Source of the DNA: Lachnospiraceae bacterium
GTDB lineage: Bacteria > Bacillota > Clostridia > Lachnospirales > Lachnospiraceae
Direction of reading: 5' to 3'
Length of the DNA: 64,000 nt
NCBI GenBank assembly: GCA_016282745.1
Contig: JAEELL010000086.1
Location: 16,814 to 80,813, forward strand
The position numbers and the translations under genes were made by a program. Shown one piece after another: positions 43,295 to 52,203 of the stretch. Positions within the stretch are counted from its first letter, which is position 1; the number at the start of each line of letters is the position of its first letter. The notes under the pieces are model-generated. The model was given only the letters and a program-made list of their open reading frames with translations. It made no database searches and was not told the origin of the DNA.

Positions 43295-46200
43295 ATGAAC
43301 CATCAATATAAATTAATAGTTACAAACCGAAATATATACAAAGAGTTCATAATTAATAATGAAGTGACAAAATTAATGTTAGGGACAACCTCAAAATGTG
43401 ATTTTCGTATTAATCCGGATTATTTTTTTTATCCGATAGAATTGGTGCTAGAGAAAGATGAAGAGGTAGATTGCTGGCAGCTTGTTTGCAATGATAATGT
43501 TTATGTTGGAGGCAACGGCATTCAAAAACTGATTATTACACAATTAAAGCATGGAGATTCGATAAGTCTTTTTTATGCTGAAACAGATAACGAAGTGTTT
43601 GTTATCAGATTTTTGATTGATTTTGAAGAAAAAGTTCCATACATAAATAATTACATAGAAATAAAAGACTCTGCTTCAATTACTGTGGGAGATGATAGTA
43701 GGAGTGATATTGTACTTTGTGGTGATTTTGTAACGAATACAAATATTCAGTTAACAAAGCAAGGTGAAAAGTTAGCGGTTGTTGAAAAGAGCAGTCCATA
43801 TGGTGTTTATATAAATGGAAAGATAATAGAAAAAAAGAAAGAGTTGTCGGATTGTGATTTTATGACTGTTTCAAATTGTAGTTTCTATTATCGCGATGAA
43901 AAACTATTTTTTGATGATAAAAATATCAAAATTAATAATTTCGCTGTCTATAAAATAAACGAAGATAGTAGTTTTTCTTATCCGCAATTTGTAAGAAATA
44001 CAAGGAAGAAAATTAATATAGTTACAGACGAGATAGAAGTTTTGGATCCTAGTGAAAAACCAAACAAACCTGAAACCAATATTATTATGACACTGTTTCC
44101 ATCTATTATTATGCTTGTTCTTGTGGTTGGAATGAGAGGAATGATGGGCGGTTCAGGTGCCAGTTATATACTATTCAGTGCCGGGTCTATGGGACTTGGA
44201 ATAGTGACTACTGTAATGAGTTTTATACAGGGAAACAAGGGCTATAAAAAGGCAATTAAAAAGAGAGAAGAAGTATACAAGGAGTATATTTCAAAAAAAG
44301 AGAAGAGCATTATTGAATTTAGAAAAGCAGAGACGGAAAAACTTCAGCAAAAATACAGTGCTCCAAGTGATGAGATTGAAAAAGTACAGCGATTTGATGC
44401 TGACATATTTGACAGGGTACCGGAAGATGACGATTTTCTGACTATTTACTTGGGAAGTGGAACAAAAAAATCTGAGCGCCAGGTTGCATACAAACCGCAG
44501 GAAACACTGGAAGATGATGACGAATTGAAAATTATTCCGGGAAAACTGTATGATTATTATCAATGTGTAAACGATGTTCCAATTGTTCTTGGGATAAAAG
44601 ATGCAAACGCGATAGGTATTTCAGGAACCAAAGAAGATAATGATTATTTGTTCAAAAATATAGTATGTGATTTAGTCTGCAGACAGTATCATACAGATGT
44701 TGATTTTTATTTGTTGATGGATAATGAAAAGGAATATGCTTGGATAAAGGCATTACCTCAGATTAATAATGAAAATCATTACAGAAATATTGTATTCAAT
44801 AATCAGACAAAGACAAATATATTCGAATATTTATACAAAGAATTTACTATGAGATTGGAAAATGATGGAGATTATAAGCATATCATTATTTTTGTGACAA
44901 AAGATAATGATATAACAAGTCACCCATTGTCAAAATTTATCAGTAATGCATCTGAAATAAATGTAACATTTATATTCTTTGAAAAAAGTACGGATTATTT
45001 GCCATTGTATTGCAAATATATAATCGAAAACGGACAGGGAGAAGGTGTTCTTTATCCGTCGGAAGATATAACAAATAAGCAGGTATTCAAATATACTAAC
45101 ATTTCGGACGATGTTATGGATAAGCTGACAAAGAAAATTGCCCCTGTCTATTGCGAAGAAATTAGTTTGGATAACACTTTGAGAAAGAATATATCCTTAT
45201 TTGAACTGCTTGATATATATGTGACAGAAGACTTGGATTTGAAGTCAAGATGGGCAAATTCAAAAATATATGAATCCATGGCTGCACCACTTGGTGTTGA
45301 TGTAAAAGATGATATTGTATATTTGAATCTTCATGAAAAGGCACACGGACCACACGGCCTTGTTGCAGGAACAACCGGGTCAGGAAAAAGTGAAATACTG
45401 CAAACATTTATTCTCAGTGCGGCAACATTATTTCATCCATATGAGATTGGTTTTGTAATAATCGATTTCAAAGGTGGTGGAATGGTTAATCAGTTTGAAA
45501 AATTACCTCATTTGATAGGGGCGATTACTAATATAGATGGAAAAGAAATTGATCGTTCTTTAAAGTCGATAAAAGCCGAATTGTTGAAGCGACAAACTCT
45601 TTTTGCTGATATTGGTGTTAATCATATAGATAAGTATATCAAAGCATATAAGTCAGGACAGGCAACAGTCGCCTTGCCGCATTTGGTTATTATAGTTGAT
45701 GAGTTTGCTGAATTGAAGGCAGAACAGCCTGAATTTATGAAGGAATTGATCAGTGCAGCACGTATTGGACGAAGTCTGGGAATTCACCTTATATTGGCTA
45801 CTCAGAAGCCGGCAGGACAGGTTAATGAACAGATTTGGAGTAATTCAAAGTTTAAACTTTGTTTGAAGGTTCAGGATCAGGCAGACAGTAAAGAGGTGAT
45901 AAAGTCACCGCTTGCTGCAGAGATTAAAGAACCTGGACGTGCATATCTTCAGGTTGGTAATAATGAAATATTTGAATTGTTCCAGTCAGCTTACAGTGGA
46001 GCGCCTGCTAAAAAAGAAACTGAGAGCGGAAGTAAAGCTTATAAAATATATGGACTTGGTGCAGAAGGAAGAAATCAAATTGTATTTGAAAAGAAAAATG
46101 AAAAGAAAGGTGATACCGGAGTAACGGAGTTAGAGGCAATTGTTTCATATATATCAGATTATTGCGACAAGGCTCAGATAGAAAAACTTCCAAATATTTG

Positions 46201-47791
46201 TTTGCCGGGATTACCTGATGTTTTACCGTTCAAAACTTGTGATGAGAAAAATAATGAATTGAATATTTCTATTGGTATCTATGATGATCCGGATCATCAG
46301 TATCAGGGAGAAAATCGAATCTCTTTCGGTTCCGGTAACACATTGATAATTGGATCGTCTCAATATGGAAAGACAAATCTGCTTGAAACAATTATACGAA
46401 GTCTTGCTGATACATATACACCTAAAGAAGTAAATATGTACATTATTGATTTTGGCTCTATGGTTCTTAAGAATTTTGAAAAACTGGCACATGTTGGAGG
46501 GGTAGTATGCCCTAGTGATGACGAAAAATTAAAGAACCTGATAAAATATATTTCAGACCAAATTGATTACAGACGTGAAAAAATGCTTGCAGTTGGTGTA
46601 AGTTCGTTTATTGCATACAAGGAGGCGGGATTTACAGAGCTACCTGGAATTGTTGTTTTTATCGATAATTTTACTTCGTTGAAAGAATTGTATCTTCAAG
46701 ATAATGATATGCTTTTAGGTTTGTTAAGAGAGGGTGTTTCTGTAGGAATTACTTTTGTAGTTACAAATACTCAGACAAACAGTGTAGGGTATAGGTATGT
46801 TGCTAATTTTTCATCCAAAATAGCAATGTTCTGTAATGAGCCAAGTGAGTATTCTTCGATATTTGCATCATGTAAGTTAAAACCGGATGAAAAGCCGGGT
46901 AGATGCATTGTAGAGATTAATAAAGCAATGTATGAGAGTCAGACATATCTTGCCTTTGAAGGAAAGCAGGAAATAGACAGAGTTAAAAACATGCAGCTAT
47001 TTGTTCAGGAAACCAATGAAAAATATGCAAATATGAGGGCGACAATGATTCCTGAGATTCCTGCATTATTGAAAGAAGATTATATAGCTGATAATTTTGT
47101 TATAGCTGATGAAGGAAAGATAATTGCAGGTTTGAACTATGATACAATCCTTCCTGAGATAATAGATGTTCAGAAAAATAATATGATTGCGGTTTCAGGA
47201 ACTGAAGAAAGTGGAAAGGCAAACTACATATGCTATTTGGTTAATTCGATACTTCGCAGAAAAAATAATTTTGAAATAATATTATTCGATAATTACAAGA
47301 AAAAACTTGCGAAAATTGATGAAAAATATGAGAATGTTAAGTATGAGGTTTCAGAAACTAACAGTGAATCACTGATAATGGCATTGGATGCAGAATTGCA
47401 GGAAGAATATCAGAAACTTGTTGAAGATGAAGAAATATCAGATAAGTTCAGATTACTCGTAATTAATAATGAGGATATTGCAACTTCAATCAGCAATAAT
47501 CTGCAGGCGATGAATGCATTGAAAATGGTTGTTGGAAAGTATAAAATGTTAAATGTATGTGTTATTGTGGGTAATGTACCAAATATACCAATTTTGTACG
47601 GTGCCCCTGAATTGTACAGAGTAGTTAAAGAGCAGAGTACGATTGTATTTTTTGATAACATTGACAATTGCAAGTTGGCAGATATTCCAATGTCTTATAT
47701 AAGACAATACAAGAAGAAGATATCTTTGGGAGATGCTTATTGTATCAGTGGTAATGAAGTGGCTAAATTGAAAACGCCACTTGTTAATTAG
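43295..47791 (+). CDS. essC: EssC-type FtsK/SpoIIIE ATPase with tandem FHA-like N-terminus
   Basis: Motor and channel protein of the type VII secretion system, 1498 residues. Two N-terminal FHA-like domains (about 1-100 and 115-215; the second keeps YGVYINGK but lacks SxxH), two membrane helices (about 268-310), then three FtsK-like ATPase domains. D1 has a full Walker A (GTTGSGKS, 692-699) and Walker B (LVIIVDEFAEL). D2 has GSSQYGKT (1020-1027) and VVFIDNF. D3 has the degenerate GTEESGKAN (1302-1310), lacking the Ser/Thr after Lys. The N-terminus and order match EssC/YukB. Ribosome site GAGGTAA before ATG 43295. D1 probably provides most ATPase activity; D3 is likely a binding platform. Confidence 0.95.
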   Translation: MNHQYKLIVTNRNIYKEFIINNEVTKLMLGTTSKCDFRINPDYFFYPIELVLEKDEEVDCWQLVCNDNVYVGGNGIQKLIITQLKHGDSISLFYAETDNEVFVIRFLIDFEEKVPYINNYIEIKDSASITVGDDSRSDIVLCGDFVTNTNIQLTKQGEKLAVVEKSSPYGVYINGKIIEKKKELSDCDFMTVSNCSFYYRDEKLFFDDKNIKINNFAVYKINEDSSFSYPQFVRNTRKKINIVTDEIEVLDPSEKPNKPETNIIMTLFPSIIMLVLVVGMRGMMGGSGASYILFSAGSMGLGIVTTVMSFIQGNKGYKKAIKKREEVYKEYISKKEKSIIEFRKAETEKLQQKYSAPSDEIEKVQRFDADIFDRVPEDDDFLTIYLGSGTKKSERQVAYKPQETLEDDDELKIIPGKLYDYYQCVNDVPIVLGIKDANAIGISGTKEDNDYLFKNIVCDLVCRQYHTDVDFYLLMDNEKEYAWIKALPQINNENHYRNIVFNNQTKTNIFEYLYKEFTMRLENDGDYKHIIIFVTKDNDITSHPLSKFISNASEINVTFIFFEKSTDYLPLYCKYIIENGQGEGVLYPSEDITNKQVFKYTNISDDVMDKLTKKIAPVYCEEISLDNTLRKNISLFELLDIYVTEDLDLKSRWANSKIYESMAAPLGVDVKDDIVYLNLHEKAHGPHGLVAGTTGSGKSEILQTFILSAATLFHPYEIGFVIIDFKGGGMVNQFEKLPHLIGAITNIDGKEIDRSLKSIKAELLKRQTLFADIGVNHIDKYIKAYKSGQATVALPHLVIIVDEFAELKAEQPEFMKELISAARIGRSLGIHLILATQKPAGQVNEQIWSNSKFKLCLKVQDQADSKEVIKSPLAAEIKEPGRAYLQVGNNEIFELFQSAYSGAPAKKETESGSKAYKIYGLGAEGRNQIVFEKKNEKKGDTGVTELEAIVSYISDYCDKAQIEKLPNICLPGLPDVLPFKTCDEKNNELNISIGIYDDPDHQYQGENRISFGSGNTLIIGSSQYGKTNLLETIIRSLADTYTPKEVNMYIIDFGSMVLKNFEKLAHVGGVVCPSDDEKLKNLIKYISDQIDYRREKMLAVGVSSFIAYKEAGFTELPGIVVFIDNFTSLKELYLQDNDMLLGLLREGVSVGITFVVTNTQTNSVGYRYVANFSSKIAMFCNEPSEYSSIFASCKLKPDEKPGRCIVEINKAMYESQTYLAFEGKQEIDRVKNMQLFVQETNEKYANMRATMIPEIPALLKEDYIADNFVIADEGKIIAGLNYDTILPEIIDVQKNNMIAVSGTEESGKANYICYLVNSILRRKNNFEIILFDNYKKKLAKIDEKYENVKYEVSETNSESLIMALDAELQEEYQKLVEDEEISDKFRLLVINNEDIATSISNNLQAMNALKMVVGKYKMLNVCVIVGNVPNIPILYGAPELYRVVKEQSTIVFFDNIDNCKLADIPMSYIRQYKKKISLGDAYCISGNEVAKLKTPLVN

Positions 47792-47849
47792 TGATTATAG
47801 TTGCTATATGCAATTATATATATATTAATATTTTTTAGGAGGTAGAAAA

Positions 47850-48143
47850 ATGGCAGGACAAATTAGAATGACACCGGACCAGATGAGAGTAAGAGCAGGG
47901 GAGTATAGAACACAGGCTTCTAATGTTGAGCAGGTAATTCAGAAAATGGACACACTTCTTACAAATCTTCAGGCTGAATGGGAAGGTAATGCGTCAGAGG
48001 CTTATGCTACAAAGTTTGGTCAGCTTAGACCATCATTTGTTGAGGCTAAAAATTTGATTGATGATATTGCAAAAGCACTTGATCAGACAGCAAATGCAGT
48101 TGAATCTACTGATAACGAAATTGCTAATCAGTTCAGAATGTAA
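47850..48143 (+). CDS. esxA: WXG100 family secreted protein (EsxA-like)
   Basis: 97-residue helical hairpin protein. WEG motif (AEWEGNASEAY) in the turn, flanked by amphipathic helices (DQMRVRAGEYRTQASNVEQV and AKNLIDDIAKALDQTANAVE). WXG100 proteins are both substrates and activators of type VII secretion and dock on the EssC C-terminus. Perfect GGAGG before ATG 47850; the 58-bp gap after essC has no terminator. Codon and spacing features suggest high expression (inference). Confidence 0.96.
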   Translation: MAGQIRMTPDQMRVRAGEYRTQASNVEQVIQKMDTLLTNLQAEWEGNASEAYATKFGQLRPSFVEAKNLIDDIAKALDQTANAVESTDNEIANQFRM

Positions 48144-48291
48144 TTAATAACTCAGGCAATTTGCGCAAGTTGTGCAAGTTACCTGAGTATAATTATGAAG
48201 TGATGTAATGTGTAAGAAAAGTTTGGTAAATCTTTGTGTATGAAAACAAAGGTATTGCTTAGATAAATAAAGGGAAAATGGGAGAAGATAG

Positions 48292-48708
48292 ATGATAGTT
48301 TTAAATCCACAATCTTTATTATTAATTACTGAAAAAATAGAAGCGTTGACAGTGGAAGCTAAACAGGAATTAAAAAATAGTTTTTTGAAGAGAAAAAATG
48401 AATTGGAAGACGAGATTGATTCTTTACATAGTTTTAAACTGAAGGTTGAGAATACAAGAGAAAGTTACTTGCGGTTGCGTAAGGACAGGAAAAATGTTTT
48501 AAAACAGTTAAAAGCGGAAACTAGTAATAATAAAATGTGTGATGAGTATTACAAAGGGATGGAGTATGTGCTCAAAAAAGAAATGGATATGAAATCTAAT
48601 GCAAGTACCTATCTTTTATTAGAATCGGTAATTGAAAATATAGAGTTAAGAAAAGTTGAAGTAAAATGTGAGAAGAATTTTTACGATGTAATTTTAAAGT
48701 TATTTTAA
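48292..48708 (+). CDS. Small helical protein, type VII accessory/partner candidate 1
   Basis: 138 residues, strongly helical and charged (LTVEAKQELKNSFLKRKNEL, DEIDSLHSFKLKVENTRES). No signal peptide or enzyme motif. Family not recognised. Size, coiled-coil character and location immediately after esxA fit the Lap/Tla class of targeting partners of type VII effectors, an inference. GGGAGAAG before ATG 48292. The 148-bp gap after esxA contains an imperfect hairpin (CAGGCAATTTGCGCAAGTTG area) and no T-run. Confidence 0.6.
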   Translation: MIVLNPQSLLLITEKIEALTVEAKQELKNSFLKRKNELEDEIDSLHSFKLKVENTRESYLRLRKDRKNVLKQLKAETSNNKMCDEYYKGMEYVLKKEMDMKSNASTYLLLESVIENIELRKVEVKCEKNFYDVILKLF

Positions 48709-48736
48709 TATTATTGTAGTTAAGTGGTGAGTGTTT

Positions 48737-49165
48737 ATGAAGAGGGATTATATTTTAGATGAGAAAGAGATGTTGACTGCGGTAAGTGGAATTGGACATT
48801 TTCTTGATTTAAGGGTATCTGAGTTGGAAAGATATATTGAGAGTATTGATAGAATACTAGGAAATAGCGATGAAAGTCCAATTATAAAAGATAAAAATAT
48901 TTGTAAGCAATTAGAAATACTTAGAACATATGCGGATAATAACAAAAAGAAGATGGAAGAGATACGAGAAAGTATAGGTAGTGAAATACATGATTTAGTT
49001 AAGAAAACTAAAGAAAAAGATAATTTTAATTTTCCTGTCGATTATGATAAATTTAATGTTGTTAGTAAGTGGGGAACACAAATAAAAAAACTTAATCCTG
49101 ACGATAGAATAAAAGATTATTTAAGAAGTCTTGATTTGGATATATTTGACATATTGGGGATATAG
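48737..49165 (+). CDS. Small helical protein, type VII accessory/partner candidate 2
   Basis: 142 residues, mainly helical: LRVSELERYIESIDRILGN and KKKMEEIRESIGSEIHDLVK. Ends with a short hydrophobic tail (LDLDIFDILGI). No recognised domain. ATG 48737 follows a GTGGTGAG ribosome site; an in-frame GTG at 48731 is an alternative. Its neighbours and helical-hairpin pattern suggest a WXG100-superfamily-like chaperone or targeting partner, by position. Confidence 0.6.
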   Translation: MKRDYILDEKEMLTAVSGIGHFLDLRVSELERYIESIDRILGNSDESPIIKDKNICKQLEILRTYADNNKKKMEEIRESIGSEIHDLVKKTKEKDNFNFPVDYDKFNVVSKWGTQIKKLNPDDRIKDYLRSLDLDIFDILGI

Positions 49166-49184
49166 TAAAAAAGGGGTGATAACG

Positions 49185-49487
49185 GTGAATCAAGAAATAA
49201 AAGTTGATATTAATAGATTGAGAGATGAAATTGAATTAATGAAAGGAATTCATAGCGAGATAGTTTCAGATTCTTTTGATATTGCCTTGATTTCTTCTAG
49301 AGGTGATACTGTAGAAGAAATCAGAAATTTGGAAGAAGAGTTGAAGGGATTGAAGACTAATCTCGGAGTATTATATAAAAATACATATTTATTATACAAA
49401 AAGATAAGTGAAGGTTTTTCATTGACAGATAAAGAATTAGCTAAATTGTTTATAAGCATAGGAGACGGTAGAAATGAAAAAATATAA
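49185..49487 (+). CDS. Small helical protein, type VII accessory/partner candidate 3
   Basis: 100 residues from the GTG at 49185, with GGGGTG upstream. Predicted two-helix structure (VDINRLRDEIELMKGIHSEI; LEEELKGLKTNLGVLYKNTY). Its last codons contain the ribosome binding site of the lipoprotein gene, with which it overlaps by 14 bases, so the two are translationally coupled. The final 13 codons and the following start exist in a second copy at 25.8 kb. Function unrecognised; a WXG100-like targeting partner is likely by context. Confidence 0.6.
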   Translation: MNQEIKVDINRLRDEIELMKGIHSEIVSDSFDIALISSRGDTVEEIRNLEEELKGLKTNLGVLYKNTYLLYKKISEGFSLTDKELAKLFISIGDGRNEKI

Positions 49488-50328
49488 TTTTATGGAGAAA
49501 TTTGTAACAGGAAATAAGAAAAATGTATTGGTTGTTTTTGTGATTGATATCTTGTTTGCATCTATATTTACAACCGGGTGTATGTCTGATTACATGGAAC
49601 AGTTGGATGAATATTATAATGAATATTATGGTGAAACAGAAACAGAAACTGAAACTATAGTGCTAAATGAAAGGCAGAAAAAAATACTTCGTAAAAAAGG
49701 ACTTCCTACAGATTATTACGAGTTGAATCCTTATTATATGCTCGAAATAACTAGATGCGAAGAGATGTTAGAATACTTAGATAAGAAGTATAACAGTACT
49801 TTTGTTTATGTGGATTACAGTACGGGAAACTTGGGAGAAACTCTTGATGCTTACGATGAAAATGATCCAAATAAAGGATTGATAACGGTAGAAACTGTTG
49901 AAGGGGATGAATTTAAAGATGATTACGATTCTGTTAAGTTAGGATATGAAATTGAAGATGAGATTACATCTTATTTTGATGAACATTTGGGAAAAGACAG
50001 AACTAAAGTGTATTGCTCATGTGCAATATTTGATGAGAAAGCAGAAGAGGAGTTTGAAAAATGTTCTTCTGATAATTGTATCTTTATTAATGGAGAGGGA
50101 AAGGATTATGATGAGATTGAACAATCAGTAAAAGAGTTTTGTGATTGGATAATGGCTAAAAATAGAAAATATGAATCTGGATTTAATTTTTTTATACAAA
50201 ATGAGGAGCAGTTTTCAATGACTACTAGAGAGAATTATGGAGATATGACGGGTGAACAGGGTTATGAGCAGAGATTGATGGCACGTGCAAAGGTAGATGA
50301 AAAAGAAATTGAAATAAGTCGGAGGTAA
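49474..50328 (+). CDS. Lipoprotein, candidate immunity protein for the lipase
   Basis: 284 residues. Hydrophobic segment 17-33 ends in the lipobox-like TTGC (Cys36; Thr at -3 is unusual), so the mature protein would sit on the outer membrane face. After Cys36 comes an acidic linker (YYNEYYGETETETET) and a soluble domain rich in Asp/Glu with three Cys (CSCAIF and EKCSSDNC). No family recognised. Gene order lipoprotein-then-lipase and tight coupling to both neighbours (overlap upstream, six bases downstream) fit an antitoxin that shields the cell from a lipase acting on the outer leaflet, as TilA does for TslA in S. aureus. This is an inference. Confidence 0.7.
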   Translation: MKKYNFMEKFVTGNKKNVLVVFVIDILFASIFTTGCMSDYMEQLDEYYNEYYGETETETETIVLNERQKKILRKKGLPTDYYELNPYYMLEITRCEEMLEYLDKKYNSTFVYVDYSTGNLGETLDAYDENDPNKGLITVETVEGDEFKDDYDSVKLGYEIEDEITSYFDEHLGKDRTKVYCSCAIFDEKAEEEFEKCSSDNCIFINGEGKDYDEIEQSVKEFCDWIMAKNRKYESGFNFFIQNEEQFSMTTRENYGDMTGEQGYEQRLMARAKVDEKEIEISRR

Positions 50329-50334
50329 AAAAGC

Positions 50335-52089
50335 GTGGGCGCTGTGTTGAGTGATAGGGAATTGATGCTATTAGAGCAGTTAACATATATTGATAATAAT
50401 GTATTTGGGATGATTGATAAACAGATTAATTATAGTAATGAGATATCAGTAAAGGATTATTTACAATCATTAATTGATAATATTGATAAACTCGAAGACA
50501 AAGATGTTTATATCGATGGTGGTGCAGCATCCGGTAGAGAATATGCTGCGGTTATAAAAGCTCTTTATAATAATAAAAATATTAGTAAACTGAAAATGCA
50601 AATAAAGCCAGGATCAAAAAAATATATTGATGCTATAACATTTACGGATGGTGATAATAGTGATTCTGCATATGTTGCATTTAGGGGAACAAAAGATTCA
50701 GCTGATTGGCTCGACAATGGTCAGGGATTGGGGCAAGCTGATACTGCCCTTCAAAAGGAAGCTTTAAATTATATCAATTCTCTTAAATATAAAAATATTA
50801 CAACTGTAGGTCATTCAAAAGGTGGAAATAAAGCTCAGTATACAGCCATTTTATCACCAAAAGTTAAGAGATGTGTTAGTTTGGATGGACAAGGTTTTAG
50901 TAAAGAGTTTATAGAAAAATATGAAGCTGAAATAAAATTAAACGGAAATAAAATAGTAAGTTATTCATTGGATGGTGATTTTGTTAATATTCTTTTGAAC
51001 AGAGTACCCGGAGCAAAATATTACTACTGTAAACCCGACACATTAGATAGTATGATGGAAAATCACAGCCCACTCAGCTTCTTTAATTATGTTGCGGATA
51101 AAGACGGTGGGTGGAAGTTACTTCAGGACAATGGTGAATTAAACATAAAGGACAAAAATCAGGAATGGACGATGCAATGTCTGCATGAATTTACGTGTTA
51201 TGTTTCAAATGTTATGTCTGAAGAAGAAAAAGTGGAAATGGGCGAGTTCATAGGAGTTTTATTAGCCTGTTCGTTATCAGGTCAATGTGAACTAAATGGG
51301 GAAATAATAACCAATAAAAATTTGCCGGATTATTTAAAGGCTCATGAGACATGCATGGCGAAGTTTTTGGCATATTTGATGAAATATTGTGAAAGCAGAC
51401 CTGATAGTGATAAGCTTTTTATAAGATTATTATACACATTTTTTGCAGATACTTTTATTCCTGATGATTTTCAAACTTTTGTCGAAAGGATTCTATCAAT
51501 GTTTGATAAAGATAAAAAGAAAAAGAAAAAGAAAGGAAAAAAGAAAAAAGTAAAAAGCAATAAAAAAATAGAAAAACCGAAAGTAGTCCATCTGAATAAA
51601 TATAATGCTGGGTATTATTTTGCGTTGAAACTATATGATAAATATAAAAAAGTTAAGCCTGTAGGTGAATTTGGGTTAAAGGTTATAGAAGAGTATGCAA
51701 AGATTCCTGATGTGGATGTGTATAATGCAAGAAAAGATAAGACGGTTGCAAAAGTAGGAAAATGGGATTTCTCTAGCAAAACATATCAAACAATTATGGG
51801 AAAGCTGAATGAGTTTGATAGAAAATCTGCTAACATTGTGAGTGGCTGGAATAGTTTCTATTCAGAGGATTGGTATGTTGATTTGAGTATATTGATTGCA
51901 CAAGAGTATGTTCAACGTGGAGTTGACAGATTTTCAACAGTTAATTCTCAATGTCGCAATAGGATGCAAAGAGTATTTGAAGATGAGTGGAATGTTGATA
52001 ATAAAAAATCTTCGGATATATCAAAATTGACACGAAAAATAACTAAAATATCAAATGAGTTGCGAAAAGTGGCGGATGCTATCGAGTAG
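50335..52089 (+). CDS. Lipase-like type VII effector candidate with C-terminal targeting domain
   Basis: 584 residues, no signal peptide. The N-terminal alpha/beta-hydrolase domain (about 1-300) of the Mbeg1/DUF2974 lipase type shows FRGT (116-119), nucleophile elbow VGHSKGGN (Ser161), YSLDGDFVN (Asp213 or Asp215) and ENHSPLSF (His244), a plausible Ser-Asp-His triad. A helical middle part follows, a lysine-rich linker (about 392-415), and a helical C-terminal region with WNSFYSEDWYVD and a final coiled-coil (SKLTRKITKISNELRKVADAI). GTG start with GGAGG nine bases upstream. The enzyme-first, helical-tail-last layout, the helical partner genes and the lipoprotein resemble the TslA phospholipase module of S. 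aureus. Secretion and toxicity are inferred. Confidence 0.75.
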   Translation: MGAVLSDRELMLLEQLTYIDNNVFGMIDKQINYSNEISVKDYLQSLIDNIDKLEDKDVYIDGGAASGREYAAVIKALYNNKNISKLKMQIKPGSKKYIDAITFTDGDNSDSAYVAFRGTKDSADWLDNGQGLGQADTALQKEALNYINSLKYKNITTVGHSKGGNKAQYTAILSPKVKRCVSLDGQGFSKEFIEKYEAEIKLNGNKIVSYSLDGDFVNILLNRVPGAKYYYCKPDTLDSMMENHSPLSFFNYVADKDGGWKLLQDNGELNIKDKNQEWTMQCLHEFTCYVSNVMSEEEKVEMGEFIGVLLACSLSGQCELNGEIITNKNLPDYLKAHETCMAKFLAYLMKYCESRPDSDKLFIRLLYTFFADTFIPDDFQTFVERILSMFDKDKKKKKKKGKKKKVKSNKKIEKPKVVHLNKYNAGYYFALKLYDKYKKVKPVGEFGLKVIEEYAKIPDVDVYNARKDKTVAKVGKWDFSSKTYQTIMGKLNEFDRKSANIVSGWNSFYSEDWYVDLSILIAQEYVQRGVDRFSTVNSQCRNRMQRVFEDEWNVDNKKSSDISKLTRKITKISNELRKVADAIE

Positions 52090-52104
52090 AACGCATATAA
52101 ACTC

Positions 52105-52119
52105 AAGAAACCTATCTAT
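52105..52119 (+). repeat. Right copy of the 15-bp direct repeat
   Basis: AAGAAACCTATCTAT, identical to 34023-34037. It begins 16 bases after the lipase stop and its last T starts the -35 box of the next promoter. Confidence 0.4.
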
Positions 52120-52147
52120 TGACAATTTGTGATTATAGAGTTATAGT
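52119..52147 (+). promoter_or_regulatory. Near-consensus promoter upstream of rimP
   Basis: TTGACA (52119-52124), 17-base spacer, TATAGT (52142-52147). Transcription should begin near 52154, only about 20 bases before the terminator hairpin at 52175. Confidence 0.7.
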
Positions 52148-52174
52148 TGTTAAGTAAATATTGACTGAATGATG

Positions 52175-52203
52175 AGAGTGGACCAGAAAAGTCCACTCTT
52201 TTT
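52175..52203 (+). terminator. Intrinsic terminator or attenuator upstream of rimP
   Basis: 9-bp perfect stem (AGAGTGGAC pairing with GTCCACTCT), seven-base loop, T5 run. It would stop the type VII operon transcript, and also transcripts from the promoter at 52119, giving an RNA of about 50 nt unless bypassed. Confidence 0.8.

Noticed and set aside
34000..52119. Transposon or insertion sequence carrying the type VII locus
   Set aside because: No transposase, no terminal inverted repeats; only a 15-bp direct repeat, which could be chance.
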